Origin: Chromatium weissei
Lineage (GTDB): Bacteria; Pseudomonadota; Gammaproteobacteria; Chromatiales; Chromatiaceae
Assembly (NCBI RefSeq): GCF_016583765.1
Contig: NZ_NRRR01000005.1
Span: 1-64,000 of the forward strand
Direction: 5' to 3'
DNA: 64,000 nucleotides
A model generated the notes under the pieces. The model was given only the letters and a program-made list of their open reading frames with translations, was not told the origin of the DNA and did no database searches. Each line of letters opens with the position of its first letter. Positions within the stretch are counted from its first letter, which is position 1. The position numbers were made by a program, and so were the translations under genes. Shown here in pieces: positions 29,425 through 39,017 of the stretch.

Positions 29425-31305
29425 ATGTTAGCAAGCGATCAATACGATGTAATCGTGGTTGGCGGTGGTCACGCGGGAACGGAAGCGGCATTGGCAGCAG
29501 CGCGATGTGGTGTGCGTACGCTGTTGCTCACGCAAAACCTTGAAACTCTTGGGCAAATGAGCTGCAACCCGGCGATTGGCGGCATTGGCAAGGGTCATCT
29601 GGTGAAAGAAATCGACGCGCTCGGCGGACTGATGGCGCGTGCGACCGACCGCGCTGGCATTCAGTTTCGCATTTTGAATGCCAGCAAAGGGCCCGCCGTT
29701 CGCGCCACTCGCGCTCAGGCAGATCGGGCACTGTATCGCGTTGCGGTGCGTAGTGCATTGGAAAATCAGCCGAATTTGTCGCTGTTTCAGCAAACGGTTG
29801 ACGATCTGATCGTCGTGCAAAATCGCGTTGTCGGCGTGCAAACGCAAATGGGACTGCGTTTTACTGCTCGCGCCGTGATTCTCACTGTCGGCACCTTTCT
29901 CGGCGGACGCATTCACGTTGGGCTGGCGAATTATGAAGGTGGACGCGCCGGTGATCCGCCATCCAATGCGCTGGCGCGGCGGTTGCGCGAATTGCCGTTT
30001 GCGGTGGAGCGATTGAAAACTGGAACGCCGCCGCGTCTCGATGCCCGCACCATTGATTATCGCCAGCTCGTCGAACAGCGCGGCGATGAACCGGTTCCGG
30101 TCTTTTCTTATCTCGGCAATGCTACCGATCATCCGCGTCAAATCAGTTGTCATCTCACGCAAACCAATGAACGCACGCACGACATTATTCGTTCTGGATT
30201 ATCACGTTCACCATTATTTACTGGTGTGATTGAAGGAATTGGCCCGCGTTATTGTCCATCAATTGAAGATAAAATTGTGCGATTCGCCGATAAGAATTCA
30301 CATCAAGTCTTTATTGAACCGGAAGGATTAAATACCCACGAAGTGTATCCCAATGGCATTTCCACCAGTTTACCGTATGACATTCAAGAAGCATTGGTGC
30401 GCTCAATTATTGGATTAGAACACGCGCATTTAATGCGTCCGGGTTATGCGATTGAATACGACTTTTTTGATCCGCGTGATTTGGCTCCGACATTGGAAAC
30501 GCGTCATTTGCACGGTTTATTTTTTGCTGGGCAAATTAACGGCACCACCGGCTATGAAGAAGCTGCGGCACAGGGTTTGCTCGCCGGATTAAATGCCGCA
30601 TTGCAAATTCAAGAACGCGAGCCGTGGCTGCCGCGCCGTGATGAATCCTATTTGGGTGTGATGGTCGATGATTTGGTCACACGCGGAACGAATGAACCGT
30701 ATCGCATGTTCACCAGTCGCGCCGAATATCGGTTGACGCTGCGCGAGGACAACGCCGATTTGCGCTTGACCGAAATCGGACGGCAACTGGGTTTGGTCGG
30801 CGAGGCGCAATGGCGACAGTTTTCCGATAAACGCGAGGCGATTGAACGCGAACGTCAGCGATTGCGCGAGCTGTGGATTCGCCCAGAAACGGTCGATCAA
30901 ACGCTGGCGACGCAGGTGCTCGGCGAACCGTTGCGGCGGGAAGCGCGAGCGTCGGAGTTACTGGCGCGTCCCAATGTCGGTTATGCGGGCGTGGTGGAAT
31001 TGACCGGCAAACCAGCGGAGCCAGTGGCCGCAGCGGTTAGTGAACAGTTGGAAATTCAAGCGCGTTATGACGGCTACATCACGCGCCAGCGCGCCGAGAT
31101 TGAGCGCCAGCGTGAGCAGGAAATCAAAACGTTGCCGGAGAATTTCGATTTTGATCGGGTGCGCGGGCTATCGAAAGAAGTGTGCGAAAAGTTTAAGCGG
31201 GTGCGTCCGGTCACGGTGGGACAGGCAGCGCGCATTCCGGGTGTTACGCCAGCGGCGGTGTCGCTGCTGTTGATTCATCTCAAACGCCACGCGGAAAGCC
31301 GATAA
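29425..31305 (+). CDS. mnmG: tRNA uridine-5-carboxymethylaminomethyl modification enzyme MnmG
   Basis: 626 residues. The FAD-binding motif [19 protein letters not shown] and the signature [19 protein letters not shown] identify MnmG (GidA), which with MnmE modifies U34 of certain tRNAs. A middle part (about nt 30150-30600) has AT-rich third positions while both flanks are GC-rich. rsmG follows after four bases, the classic gidA-gidB pair. Confidence 0.95.
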   Translation: MLASDQYDVIVVGGGHAGTEAALAAARCGVRTLLLTQNLETLGQMSCNPAIGGIGKGHLVKEIDALGGLMARATDRAGIQFRILNASKGPAVRATRAQADRALYRVAVRSALENQPNLSLFQQTVDDLIVVQNRVVGVQTQMGLRFTARAVILTVGTFLGGRIHVGLANYEGGRAGDPPSNALARRLRELPFAVERLKTGTPPRLDARTIDYRQLVEQRGDEPVPVFSYLGNATDHPRQISCHLTQTNERTHDIIRSGLSRSPLFTGVIEGIGPRYCPSIEDKIVRFADKNSHQVFIEPEGLNTHEVYPNGISTSLPYDIQEALVRSIIGLEHAHLMRPGYAIEYDFFDPRDLAPTLETRHLHGLFFAGQINGTTGYEEAAAQGLLAGLNAALQIQEREPWLPRRDESYLGVMVDDLVTRGTNEPYRMFTSRAEYRLTLREDNADLRLTEIGRQLGLVGEAQWRQFSDKREAIERERQRLRELWIRPETVDQTLATQVLGEPLRREARASELLARPNVGYAGVVELTGKPAEPVAAAVSEQLEIQARYDGYITRQRAEIERQREQEIKTLPENFDFDRVRGLSKEVCEKFKRVRPVTVGQAARIPGVTPAAVSLLLIHLKRHAESR

Positions 31306-31309
31306 GCTG

Positions 31310-32020
31310 ATGAAATCACAATCGAAATTGAAATCAAAAATTCCGCCAATTGCCATCGATCAAATGCAATTAGCCGAGCGTTTGTCCGCTGGCGCGGCAC
31401 AATTGGGATTGACATTGACGGCGACGCAACATGCGCAGTTGCTGCAATTGGTGACGCTGCTGGCGCAGTGGAATCAGACCTACAACCTGACGGCGGTGCG
31501 CGATCCGCTGGCAATGGTGGCGCGGCATTTATTCGATAGTTTGGCGATTGCGCCGTATCTCGGCGGTGCGACCGTGCTTGATCTCGGTACTGGCGCGGGT
31601 TTGCCGGGATTGCCGCTGGCGATCATTGAACCGCAGCGGCAATTTGTGTTGTTGGATAGCAACAGTAAAAAAATTCGATTCGTGCGGCAGGCGGTGATGG
31701 AGCTGGCGCTGCTCAATGTGGAACCGGTGCTGGCGCGAATTGAAACCTATCGAACGACGCAACCCTTCACGACCATTGTCAGCCGAGCGGTGGCTGATAC
31801 GGAGGTGATTGACGTGTTACGCAGTGGTTTGTTGGCTGGCGACGGGCGCTTGCTGTTGATGAAAGGACGGTTGGAGGCGCTGCCCGAGCAGCCGATTGCC
31901 ACGCGACAACGCATTCATCAATTGCGAATTCCTTTTCTCGATGCGACGCGGCATGTGATTGAAATTACAGCGCAATGCGTTCAATCGCTGCCACCCGCCA
32001 ATGCAGCAGAACATAAATGA
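31310..32020 (+). CDS. rsmG: 16S rRNA (guanine527-N7)-methyltransferase
   Basis: 236 residues. The SAM-binding loop is VLDLGTGAGLPGLPLAI, and LLDSNSKKIRFVRQ is the following acidic strand of the RsmG/GidB family. An N-terminal extension of about 15 basic residues precedes the conserved start. It methylates G527 of 16S rRNA. Its 3' end overlaps the convergent glycosyltransferase gene by 56 bases. Confidence 0.93.
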   Translation: MKSQSKLKSKIPPIAIDQMQLAERLSAGAAQLGLTLTATQHAQLLQLVTLLAQWNQTYNLTAVRDPLAMVARHLFDSLAIAPYLGGATVLDLGTGAGLPGLPLAIIEPQRQFVLLDSNSKKIRFVRQAVMELALLNVEPVLARIETYRTTQPFTTIVSRAVADTEVIDVLRSGLLAGDGRLLLMKGRLEALPEQPIATRQRIHQLRIPFLDATRHVIEITAQCVQSLPPANAAEHK

Positions 32021-32996
32021 GCGTCCACATCACGAGCAGCAGCCATTGTTGCGGCGCGGCAAGTTGCGGCGCGATGACGGCGCTGCTCGCGGTGGTAATC
32101 ATCAGCGCGTAACTGCGGAGCAACGTGGCGCGATGCGTCCAACCGGCCAGCACCAGCCGTTGATAATGATGGGAACGGTGCGCTTTCCACAGCTGTTCGC
32201 GGCGAAGCAACCGCAGCAGCAGCGTCCAAGTCGCATCGACGATGAACGGCGAAAATGCCAGCCACGCCGTCCACAGTGGAAATAAATCGCGTTGTGCGCC
32301 CCACAGCGATAAACCCGCTGCCAGCAAGCCCAAACTCGCTGCGCCGACATCGCCGAGAAAGATGCGTGCTGGTGGAAAATTGCCGGTTAAAAAGCCGAGC
32401 GCCGCGGCGGCAATGCTGCTGGCAATCAGCGTGAAGGTGGCATCGCCGCCAATGCCGCCGAGCAGCGCCAGCGCCGTAAATCCACTGACGGTCATTCCGC
32501 CCGCAAAACCATCCAGTCCGTCCATGAAGTTGTACAGATTGATCATCCAAATGACGTAACACAGCGTTAAACCGGTTGCCATGATTGATGGCAGCGGCAA
32601 CGTCAGTTCGGGCAATTCCAGTATTGACCAGTGCAATCCGTTAAACATCAACAATATAGCCGCGCCGCCGTGCGCGAGCAGCCGCATCAACGGCGACACC
32701 TGCCGCACATCGTCAAGCAGTGAAATGGCTGCCACCAGCGCCAGCGCCGCACCCAATCCCAATAATTCCGGCGCAATCGCGTCATCACTGAGCAGCAGCG
32801 CAACGAGCAGCGGCATCGCGCCACCGCATAACACCGCCACTCCGCCGGTGCGCGGAATCGGTGTGCGATGCAATGACCGCGCATTCGGTTGATCGAACGC
32901 GCCCCAGCCCGCCGCCGCACGAACAATCAGCCAGCGCGTGATTGCCGCACTCAGCAACAGCGCCGTGATGACGACCAGTGCCAGCGTCAAGTTCAT
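31965..32996 (-). CDS. undecaprenyl-phosphate sugar-1-phosphate transferase, WecA/WbpL-like (glycosyltransferase family 4)
   Basis: 343 residues with about ten membrane segments. The cytoplasmic motifs are DQPNARSLHRTPIPRTGG, SLLDDVRQ, NLYNFMDGLDGFAGG and FLGDVGAASLG, the Mg2+ and nucleotide-sugar sites of the GT4 family. It starts O-antigen or polysaccharide repeat units on the lipid carrier. The start overlaps the DJ-1 family gene stop by four bases, and the 3' end overlaps rsmG. Confidence 0.9.
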   Translation of the reverse strand: MNLTLALVVITALLLSAAITRWLIVRAAAGWGAFDQPNARSLHRTPIPRTGGVAVLCGGAMPLLVALLLSDDAIAPELLGLGAALALVAAISLLDDVRQVSPLMRLLAHGGAAILLMFNGLHWSILELPELTLPLPSIMATGLTLCYVIWMINLYNFMDGLDGFAGGMTVSGFTALALLGGIGGDATFTLIASSIAAAALGFLTGNFPPARIFLGDVGAASLGLLAAGLSLWGAQRDLFPLWTAWLAFSPFIVDATWTLLLRLLRREQLWKAHRSHHYQRLVLAGWTHRATLLRSYALMITTASSAVIAPQLAAPQQWLLLVMWTLIYVLLHWRVAAIERIAL

Positions 32997-33553
32997 GCGG
33001 GCGAGCGCACCAAACCGCGTTCCACCTGATCACGGCAGGCGCGACCTTGCAGTAACTCAATCAATTGCAACGCAAAATCCATCGCCGTGCCGGGTCCGCG
33101 ACTGGTGATGACATTGCCGTCAATCACGACGGGCGCATCGTTATCAAAGGTCACCTGCGGATAATTTGCCGCAGCAATGCAACCGGGATAACTGGTCGCC
33201 GTTTTGCCATCGAGTACGCCGGCATGTGCCAGCACCTCGGGAGCCGCGCAAATCGCTGCGGAGTAACGTCCGGCGGCGTGCTGGCGCTGCAGCAACGCGA
33301 TCAACCGCGCATCCTGTTGCAAATGGGTTGCGCCGGGCAAACCGCCCGGTAACACAATTAAATCAAACGTTTGATCGAGCACGGCATTCAACGTGGTATC
33401 AGCGATGAGAACCACGCCGCGGCTGGCAGTCACCGAACCGGATTGCAGGCTGGCGGTGGTGACGCTGATGTCAGCGCGGCGCAGCAGATCAATCAGCGTG
33501 ACGGCTTCCAGTTCTTCGCAACCGTTTGCAAGTGGAATCAGTACAGTGGGCAT
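32993..33553 (-). CDS. DJ-1/PfpI family protein (YajL-like)
   Basis: 186 residues. The class I glutamine amidotransferase-like fold has the nucleophile elbow AAICAAPEVLA with the reactive Cys, and the N-terminal Glu in LANGCEELEAVT that DJ-1 proteins use. Relatives are described as protein-repair or glyoxalase-type enzymes. It lies between ctpA and the glycosyltransferase. Confidence 0.88.
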   Translation of the reverse strand: MPTVLIPLANGCEELEAVTLIDLLRRADISVTTASLQSGSVTASRGVVLIADTTLNAVLDQTFDLIVLPGGLPGATHLQQDARLIALLQRQHAAGRYSAAICAAPEVLAHAGVLDGKTATSYPGCIAAANYPQVTFDNDAPVVIDGNVITSRGPGTAMDFALQLIELLQGRACRDQVERGLVRSPA

Positions 33554-33581
33554 TCCGATATGTACTCCCGTGAAAATAGAA

Positions 33582-33606
33582 TTTCCCCTTTGTGATCAAA
33601 GGGAAA
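33582..33606. terminator. hairpin between ctpA and the DJ-1 gene
   Basis: TTTCCCCTTTG and CAAAGGGAAAA pair with one bulge around TGAT. On the minus strand it is followed by a broken T run. It may be an attenuator or another diverged member of the CTTTGAAAAAGGG repeat family. Confidence 0.4.
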
Positions 33607-33615
33607 ACCCAGTAA

Positions 33616-34956
33616 TTATGGTTTGCTGGCGCGGTTGAGAATGGTCAGACCTTTGAGCACCGTCAATGCTTCGGAAAGCTGAAAATCCTCCGCAATCAAC
33701 GACTTTTCCGCCGCTTTATTCGATGTTTTCGCGTCAGCGGTTGCTGGCGCGTTTTTATCGGTAGCAGTTTGTTCAAGATGCCGCGCCAAATCGGCTTCCT
33801 TCACCGTGCTCAAATTCTGCTGCGCGAGCGGTTTGAATTCACCGTGTTCAAGGCGAATGTCCGGCGTGATGCCCTGCGCCTGAATCGAGCGCCCGGACGG
33901 TGTGTAATAACGCGCTGTGGTTAATTTAAGTCCAGTGGTGGCACTGAGCGGGATGATGGTTTGCACCGAGCCTTTACCGAAAGTTTGTGTGCCCATAATC
34001 AGCGCCCGTTTGTGATCTTGCAGTGCGCCAGCCACGATCTCAGATGCCGAGGCGCTGCCGCTGTTCACCAGCACGATCATCGGTGCGCCGTTGAGCACAT
34101 CATTCGGCTCGGCGTTGAATTCAATACGACTTTCTGAATTACGACCCTGCGTGTAGACAATCAATCCGTCGGTTAAAAACGCATCACTGACACCGACTGC
34201 GCCGTTTAACACGCCACCGGGGTTGTTGCGCAAATCCAACACCAAACCGCGCAACGCGCCGCCGCTGCTGTCTTTCAGAATTTCAATTGCTTTGAGCATG
34301 TCTTCTGTCGTCGGCGCTTGGAAATTGGCAAGGCGAATGTAGCCATAACCCGGTTCAAGTATTCGGCTTTTCACGCTTTGCACCTGAATCACCGCCCGCT
34401 CTAACGTCAATTCAAACGGCTGTTGATTATCACCGCGCATCAGCGTCAGGCGAATTTTCGTACCCGGTTCACCGCGCATCAGCTTGACGGCTTCATTCAA
34501 ACTCAAACCTTTCACCGCTTTATCGTCGATGCGCACAATCAAATCACCGGATTGAATGCCGGCGCGCTGGGCTGGCGTGTCGTCGATGGGCGCGATGACC
34601 TTGACCAAACCGTCATCCAAACCGACTTCAATGCCCAGTCCACCAAATTCGCCGCTCGTGCCGACCTGCAGATCGCGGTATTCCTCGGCATTGAGATAAG
34701 CGGAATGCGGATCAAGACCGCCGAGCATTCCGCGAATCGCGTTTTCAATCAGCGATTGATCCTGCGCTTCTTCCACGTAATCGTTTTTGATGCGCTCAAA
34801 CACGTCAGCAAAGGTGCGCAATTCGTCCAACGGCAAAGCGGAATTTGGCGGCGTGACGGGCGCGTTTTCATCTGCGAAGACGCTGGTGCTCGGCAGAGTC
34901 GTGAGGCTGATGAGAAAACCAACGCGAAAAAGTGATAACAACGGACGGAACATCAT
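33616..34956 (-). CDS. ctpA: carboxy-terminal processing protease (S41)
   Basis: 446 residues. A signal peptide (about 1-28), an N-terminal helical part, a PDZ domain (about 95-180, GIEVGLDDGLVKVIAPIDDTPAQRAGI) and the S41 catalytic domain with Ser in NSGSASASE (near 297) and Lys in QTFGKGSVQ (near 322). It is a periplasmic protease acting on C-terminal tails. It is coupled with envC 18 bases upstream, a common pair. Confidence 0.94.
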   Translation of the reverse strand: MMFRPLLSLFRVGFLISLTTLPSTSVFADENAPVTPPNSALPLDELRTFADVFERIKNDYVEEAQDQSLIENAIRGMLGGLDPHSAYLNAEEYRDLQVGTSGEFGGLGIEVGLDDGLVKVIAPIDDTPAQRAGIQSGDLIVRIDDKAVKGLSLNEAVKLMRGEPGTKIRLTLMRGDNQQPFELTLERAVIQVQSVKSRILEPGYGYIRLANFQAPTTEDMLKAIEILKDSSGGALRGLVLDLRNNPGGVLNGAVGVSDAFLTDGLIVYTQGRNSESRIEFNAEPNDVLNGAPMIVLVNSGSASASEIVAGALQDHKRALIMGTQTFGKGSVQTIIPLSATTGLKLTTARYYTPSGRSIQAQGITPDIRLEHGEFKPLAQQNLSTVKEADLARHLEQTATDKNAPATADAKTSNKAAEKSLIAEDFQLSEALTVLKGLTILNRASKP

Positions 34957-34974
34957 GGCATTTACTCGTTTTTT

Positions 34975-36294
34975 TCAGTGGATTGAAATGGAATTGTCGA
35001 TTTGATTGGTATCGAGATGCAGTGCGGCATGTGCGGCTTGGCTGGCGCGGCGACACCAGAGGCTGGGATCAAGCGGTTGACCGTGATGGCGAATTGCAAA
35101 ATACAACATGGACTTATCGCGTCCGCCGCTATTGCCGGAAAGCGCAATGTCTTCACCGGTGGCGACCCATTCACCGAGTTCCCGCAGCAGCGCCTGATTA
35201 TTGCCGTAAAGCGTCATAAAGCCGTCGCCGTGATCGAGAATCAGCAGCAAGCCGAAACCGCGCAGCCAATCGGCATAAACCACGCGTCCATCATTCACGG
35301 CACGCACCGCTTCGCCTTCTTGCGCTTCCAGCAACACACCGTCCCAACGCAATTCGGAATGCTGGGCTTTGGGTGCACCAAAATTCACCGTCACTCGCCC
35401 TTCGAGCAGTGGCCACGACAGTTTACCTTGACGCTCTCGAAATGGCGGACGTTGCACGTCGAGTTCTGCGCGAATCTCCGCCCGCTGTCGCAGATGTTCA
35501 ACCAATCGCCGCAGCGAATTGGCATCTTTGCGCAGCATTTGCAGATTTTCCGCTCGGCTGGCGATGCGCGCTTCAAGTTGTTTGAGAATCAACGCTCGCG
35601 CTTCTTTCGCCGCTTCCAACTGCTGCCGCAGTGCCGCTTTGCTTTGCATCAACTCCGCCAGCCGTGCCAATTCAGCTTCCGTTTCGTGCACCAAATTCGC
35701 AATACGCTCGGCGCGTTCTTTCACCGACAAAATGCGCCGCACGCGTTCTCGATTGAAATAGGCGAAATACGACAGCATTCGACTGGCTTGCGCGGGGTCT
35801 TCTTGATTGAGTAATAACCGCAACCGGTCGGCACGACCCATGACATAGGCAGTGCGCAATAATTCAGTGAGTTGTTCTCGTTCTTTTTCTAATGCGACCT
35901 GTTCTTCAACCTGCCGAGCTTTTAATTCATTGGCAGTGCGCGTTTTTTCTTTAATGTCGCGTTCTAAATCGTGCGTGCTCAAACTCAATTCAGCGACGGC
36001 TTTTTCGCGTGCTTGAAGCTCGGTCATCAATGCTGTTCGTTCTGCTTCGTGTTCGATTAACTCGGCGCTAATTGCTTCAGCCTGTTTTTCAATGTCAGTG
36101 AGTTCTTGATTGTGGGTGCGAATTGATGGATCAAATTCATCTTTTGCGTGACTGTTCGTGATTAACCCGCTACCGCATAGGCAAATCAGCCAATAGAGAA
36201 TGCGCAGTTGCAATAGGTTAATGATGAAAAGATAAATGCAGTGAAGGAATACAGAAACTAATCGACGAAATCGGGTGTATGGCATCGATAACAA
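34975..36294 (-). CDS. envC: murein hydrolase activator EnvC
   Basis: 439 residues. After a hydrophobic export signal (about residues 22-48) come two long coiled-coil stretches (60-290) and a C-terminal LytM/M23 domain. That domain is degenerate: the first metal-binding His is missing (SELRWDGV) and the last block reads LYFAIRHHGQPLDP, as in EnvC activators that switch on AmiA/AmiB rather than cut peptidoglycan themselves. It heads the envC-ctpA-DJ-1-GT4 string. Confidence 0.9.
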   Translation of the reverse strand: MLSMPYTRFRRLVSVFLHCIYLFIINLLQLRILYWLICLCGSGLITNSHAKDEFDPSIRTHNQELTDIEKQAEAISAELIEHEAERTALMTELQAREKAVAELSLSTHDLERDIKEKTRTANELKARQVEEQVALEKEREQLTELLRTAYVMGRADRLRLLLNQEDPAQASRMLSYFAYFNRERVRRILSVKERAERIANLVHETEAELARLAELMQSKAALRQQLEAAKEARALILKQLEARIASRAENLQMLRKDANSLRRLVEHLRQRAEIRAELDVQRPPFRERQGKLSWPLLEGRVTVNFGAPKAQHSELRWDGVLLEAQEGEAVRAVNDGRVVYADWLRGFGLLLILDHGDGFMTLYGNNQALLRELGEWVATGEDIALSGNSGGRDKSMLYFAIRHHGQPLDPSLWCRRASQAAHAALHLDTNQIDNSISIH

Positions 36295-36439
36295 CCAGAT
36301 GATTCAGAACTTAAATGCCGCAGACCAAGCGTTGATAGTTTCGCAGTCGGTCGGAAAGCGTTTACCATTGTAGAATGATAAATCGCAATAGATACAGTTA
36401 ACCGCCCTGAATGGCGGCGTTTCAACCAGAGAAATTTTG

Positions 36440-36808
36440 ATGACTAGCCATCCGCCTCTTTATTCACCTTTGATTTTGAATCGACTCGATGATGATCGTG
36501 CGGATCACGCTCTTCTTGCCGATGATCACGATATTGATCGCGCTTCACGGTCATTGAAAGCCATGTCACATCCGCTGCGACTGAAGATTCTCTGCACGCT
36601 CGGCGAACGGGAAATCAGTGTGCAGGACATCGTTGATCAGGTCGGCACGTCACAAAGTAATATCTCGCAACATCTGGCGATTCTCCGTGATAAAGGCATT
36701 CTCGCGGCGCGTAAAGATGCCAATCGGGTGTTTTACCGCGTCAGCGATAATCGCACGCTGCGGTTGATCGGTATGATGCGCGAAGTGTTTTGTCATCACG
36801 TGCAGTGA
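36440..36808 (+). CDS. ArsR-family regulator, SqrR/BigR-like cysteine pair, next to rhodanese
   Basis: 122 residues from ATG 36440. The helix-turn-helix core (GTSQSNISQHLAILRDKGI) closely resembles the paralogue at 19194. C52 (RLKILCTLG) and C118 (MREVFC) are 66 residues apart, the spacing of the persulfide-sensing pair in SqrR/BigR. A membrane rhodanese gene starts 78 bases downstream. A role in repressing sulfide or persulfide handling genes is inferred. Confidence 0.86.
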   Translation: MTSHPPLYSPLILNRLDDDRADHALLADDHDIDRASRSLKAMSHPLRLKILCTLGEREISVQDIVDQVGTSQSNISQHLAILRDKGILAARKDANRVFYRVSDNRTLRLIGMMREVFCHHVQ

Positions 36809-36886
36809 TGGTGAGCATGGAACTGAGAAGATCACCGCGTTTGGTGCGTTCATCGCGCACTGCCATGTAGACCAAAGAGCATACTC

Positions 36887-37318
36887 ATGTCGTTATTTTC
36901 CCAACTTATTGAATTTTTAGGTAATCACTGGTTTTTATTTGTGGCGCTGGCGATCATTCTCGCGCTACTGACACACAATCTCATCGTCGGTAATAAAGGC
37001 AGCGTTGGGCCGCTGCAAGCCACTGAAATGATGAATCATCAGGATGCGGTGGTGATTGATGTGCGTCCGGCAGCAGATTATGCGAAAGGACACATTCTCG
37101 GTGCGATCAATCTGCCCATAAATGGTTTTGCCAATCAATTGGCGACGCTGAATAAATATCGCGGGAAACCGATCATCGTGAATTGTCGCTCCGGAGCGTC
37201 GTCGTCAATGGCGTGTGGTCAGTTGCGTAAAGCGGGTTTTGAAGCGGTTTACAATCTGCAAGGCGGCATCATGGCGTGGGAAGCCGCTGGGCAGCCATTA
37301 ACGCGCAAAAAAGCATAA
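36887..37318 (+). CDS. membrane-anchored rhodanese (YibN-like)
   Basis: 143 residues. One membrane helix (about 15-33) anchors a single rhodanese domain with VIDVRPAADY and the active-site loop NCRSGASSS (C100), where persulfide would be carried. It moves sulfane sulfur in the cytoplasm near the membrane. The order rhodanese-secB-gpsA matches E. coli yibN-grxC-secB-gpsA, with the glutaredoxin gene absent. Confidence 0.9.
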   Translation: MSLFSQLIEFLGNHWFLFVALAIILALLTHNLIVGNKGSVGPLQATEMMNHQDAVVIDVRPAADYAKGHILGAINLPINGFANQLATLNKYRGKPIIVNCRSGASSSMACGQLRKAGFEAVYNLQGGIMAWEAAGQPLTRKKA

Positions 37319-37355
37319 TTCAACAATTTTATTAAGGTTATTAAGGATTTAACGC

Positions 37356-37835
37356 ATGTCAGAGCAAGAACAGCAAGTCACCGAACGGCAGTTTTCCGTG
37401 CAACGCGTTTACACCAAAGACGTGTCCTTTGAATCGCCGAATGCGCCTGAAATCTTTCGTGGCGAATGGAAGCCGAAGCACGATCTCAATATCAACACCA
37501 AGGTCACGCAGTTGGATGCGACGCTGTATGAAGTGGCGCTGGCAGTCACGGTGACGGCGAAAACGGGTGAGGATAAAACCGCGTTTATCGTTGAAGTGCA
37601 GCAGGCGGGTATTTTCAGTTTGAGCGGATTTGCGGAAAACGAACTTGCGCCGATGCTCGGTGCGTATTGTCCGGCGTTGCTGTTCCCGTATGCGCGAGAA
37701 GTCGTTTCTGATCTGGTCGTGAAAGGCAGCTTTCCGCAGCTCGTGTTGCAACACGTCAACTTTGACGCGCTGTTTGCCCAGCATCAGCAACAGGCCGCAC
37801 TGGAACAGGCTGCCGTTGACGGTGTGAAACATTGA
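37356..37835 (+). CDS. secB: protein-export chaperone SecB
   Basis: 159 residues with SecB family features: [19 protein letters not shown] at the N-terminus and [18 protein letters not shown] in the second half. SecB keeps precursors unfolded and delivers them to SecA. Its stop overlaps the gpsA TTG start (TTGA). Confidence 0.95.
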   Translation: MSEQEQQVTERQFSVQRVYTKDVSFESPNAPEIFRGEWKPKHDLNINTKVTQLDATLYEVALAVTVTAKTGEDKTAFIVEVQQAGIFSLSGFAENELAPMLGAYCPALLFPYAREVVSDLVVKGSFPQLVLQHVNFDALFAQHQQQAALEQAAVDGVKH

Positions 37836-38848
37836 GCAGCGTTTCCACCAGCGCAACGGTTGCAGTGCTCGGCGCGGGGTCGTGGGGCACGGCGCTGAGT
37901 TTGCTGTTATGCCGCAATGGTCATCAGGTGCGGCTGTGGAGCCACGATGCCGCACAGATCGACGCGCTGCAACGCGATGCGGAAAACCGACAATTTCTGC
38001 CCGGTTTTCCGCTGCCACCCGCATTAACGCCAACGACTTCGCTGCATGAAGCACTGGCTGGCGCGACTGATTATTTGCTGGTCGTACCCAGTCATGCGTT
38101 TCGTCAAGTGCTGACGCAGTTGTCGGGACGCTTGCCGGAGAACAGTGGAATTGCGTGGGCAACCAAGGGTTTAGAACCAAAAACCGGCCAATTGCTGCAT
38201 CACGTTGCCCATGAAATACTCGGCGCAACACGTCCGCTGGCAGTGGTTTCGGGGCCGAGTTTTGCGTTGGAAGTGGCGCGAGGTTTACCGACCGCAATCA
38301 CCGTCGCCGCTAATCAAACGGCATTTGCCGACCGCATCGCGCACCTGTTGCACAGCGAACGATTTCGCGCCTACACCAGCAGCGACATCATCGGCGTTGA
38401 AGTGTGCGGAGCGGCGAAAAACGTGTTGGCAATTGCGACGGGCATTGCCGACGGACTGGGTTTTGGTGCGAACACCCGTGCGGCGCTGATTACACGCGGA
38501 TTGACCGAATTGATTCGGCTCGGCACGGCGCTGGGCGGACGTGCGGAAACCTTCATGGGTTTAGCGGGAATGGGCGATCTGGTGCTGACTTGCACCGACA
38601 ATCAATCCCGCAATCGACGCATGGGGCTGGCGCTGGCGCGGGGAATGGACGTAACTGCAGCACTGGCAGAAATTGGACAGGAAGTTGAGGGCGTGGTGAC
38701 GGCGTTATCGGTGCACGCATTGGCGACATCGCTCGGAATTGAAATGCCGATTAGTGCGCAGGTGTATCGCGTACTTTATGAACAAATTTCACCGGAGCAG
38801 GCGACGGCAGCATTATTGGAACGAGAGCCAAAACCGGAATTAAGTTGA
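37832..38848 (+). CDS. gpsA: glycerol-3-phosphate dehydrogenase [NAD(P)+]
   Basis: 338 residues from a TTG start coupled to secB. The nucleotide loop is [31 protein letters not shown] carries the catalytic Lys; and [19 protein letters not shown] closes the family signature. It makes sn-glycerol 3-phosphate for phospholipids. Confidence 0.95.
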   Translation: MSSVSTSATVAVLGAGSWGTALSLLLCRNGHQVRLWSHDAAQIDALQRDAENRQFLPGFPLPPALTPTTSLHEALAGATDYLLVVPSHAFRQVLTQLSGRLPENSGIAWATKGLEPKTGQLLHHVAHEILGATRPLAVVSGPSFALEVARGLPTAITVAANQTAFADRIAHLLHSERFRAYTSSDIIGVEVCGAAKNVLAIATGIADGLGFGANTRAALITRGLTELIRLGTALGGRAETFMGLAGMGDLVLTCTDNQSRNRRMGLALARGMDVTAALAEIGQEVEGVVTALSVHALATSLGIEMPISAQVYRVLYEQISPEQATAALLEREPKPELS

Positions 38849-38930
38849 GGCTTTTCAACAATTCAAAACGCCATTTCAAATCGCACCGGAACGATTAAAA
38901 AAGCAACTGAATGGCGACACTTTTATAAAG

Positions 38931-38963
38931 AGACTTTAATTCTAAATTTTGGAATTAAAGTCT
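38931..38963. promoter_or_regulatory. perfect 12-base inverted repeat upstream of the methyltransferase
   Basis: AGACTTTAATTC and GAATTAAAGTCT flank a nine-base centre. It lies 55 bases before the methyltransferase start and just after a TATAAA-like box (about 38924-38929). There is no T run after it, so I read it as an operator, possibly for the methyltransferase's own N-terminal DNA-binding domain; terminator of gpsA is the alternative. Confidence 0.5.
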
Positions 38964-39017
38964 ATTTAATGTTCAGTGACAAAAAGCAGAAAATCATGTT
39001 AGTTGAAAACAAAAATT

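Noticed and set aside
34975..36294. EnvC as an active M23 peptidase
   Set aside because: The first metal-binding His is absent from the LytM domain, so it is described as an amidase activator.
37359..38297. 312-codon minus-strand frame across secB and gpsA
   Set aside because: Antisense shadow of two well-identified genes; basic, low-complexity product with no domain.
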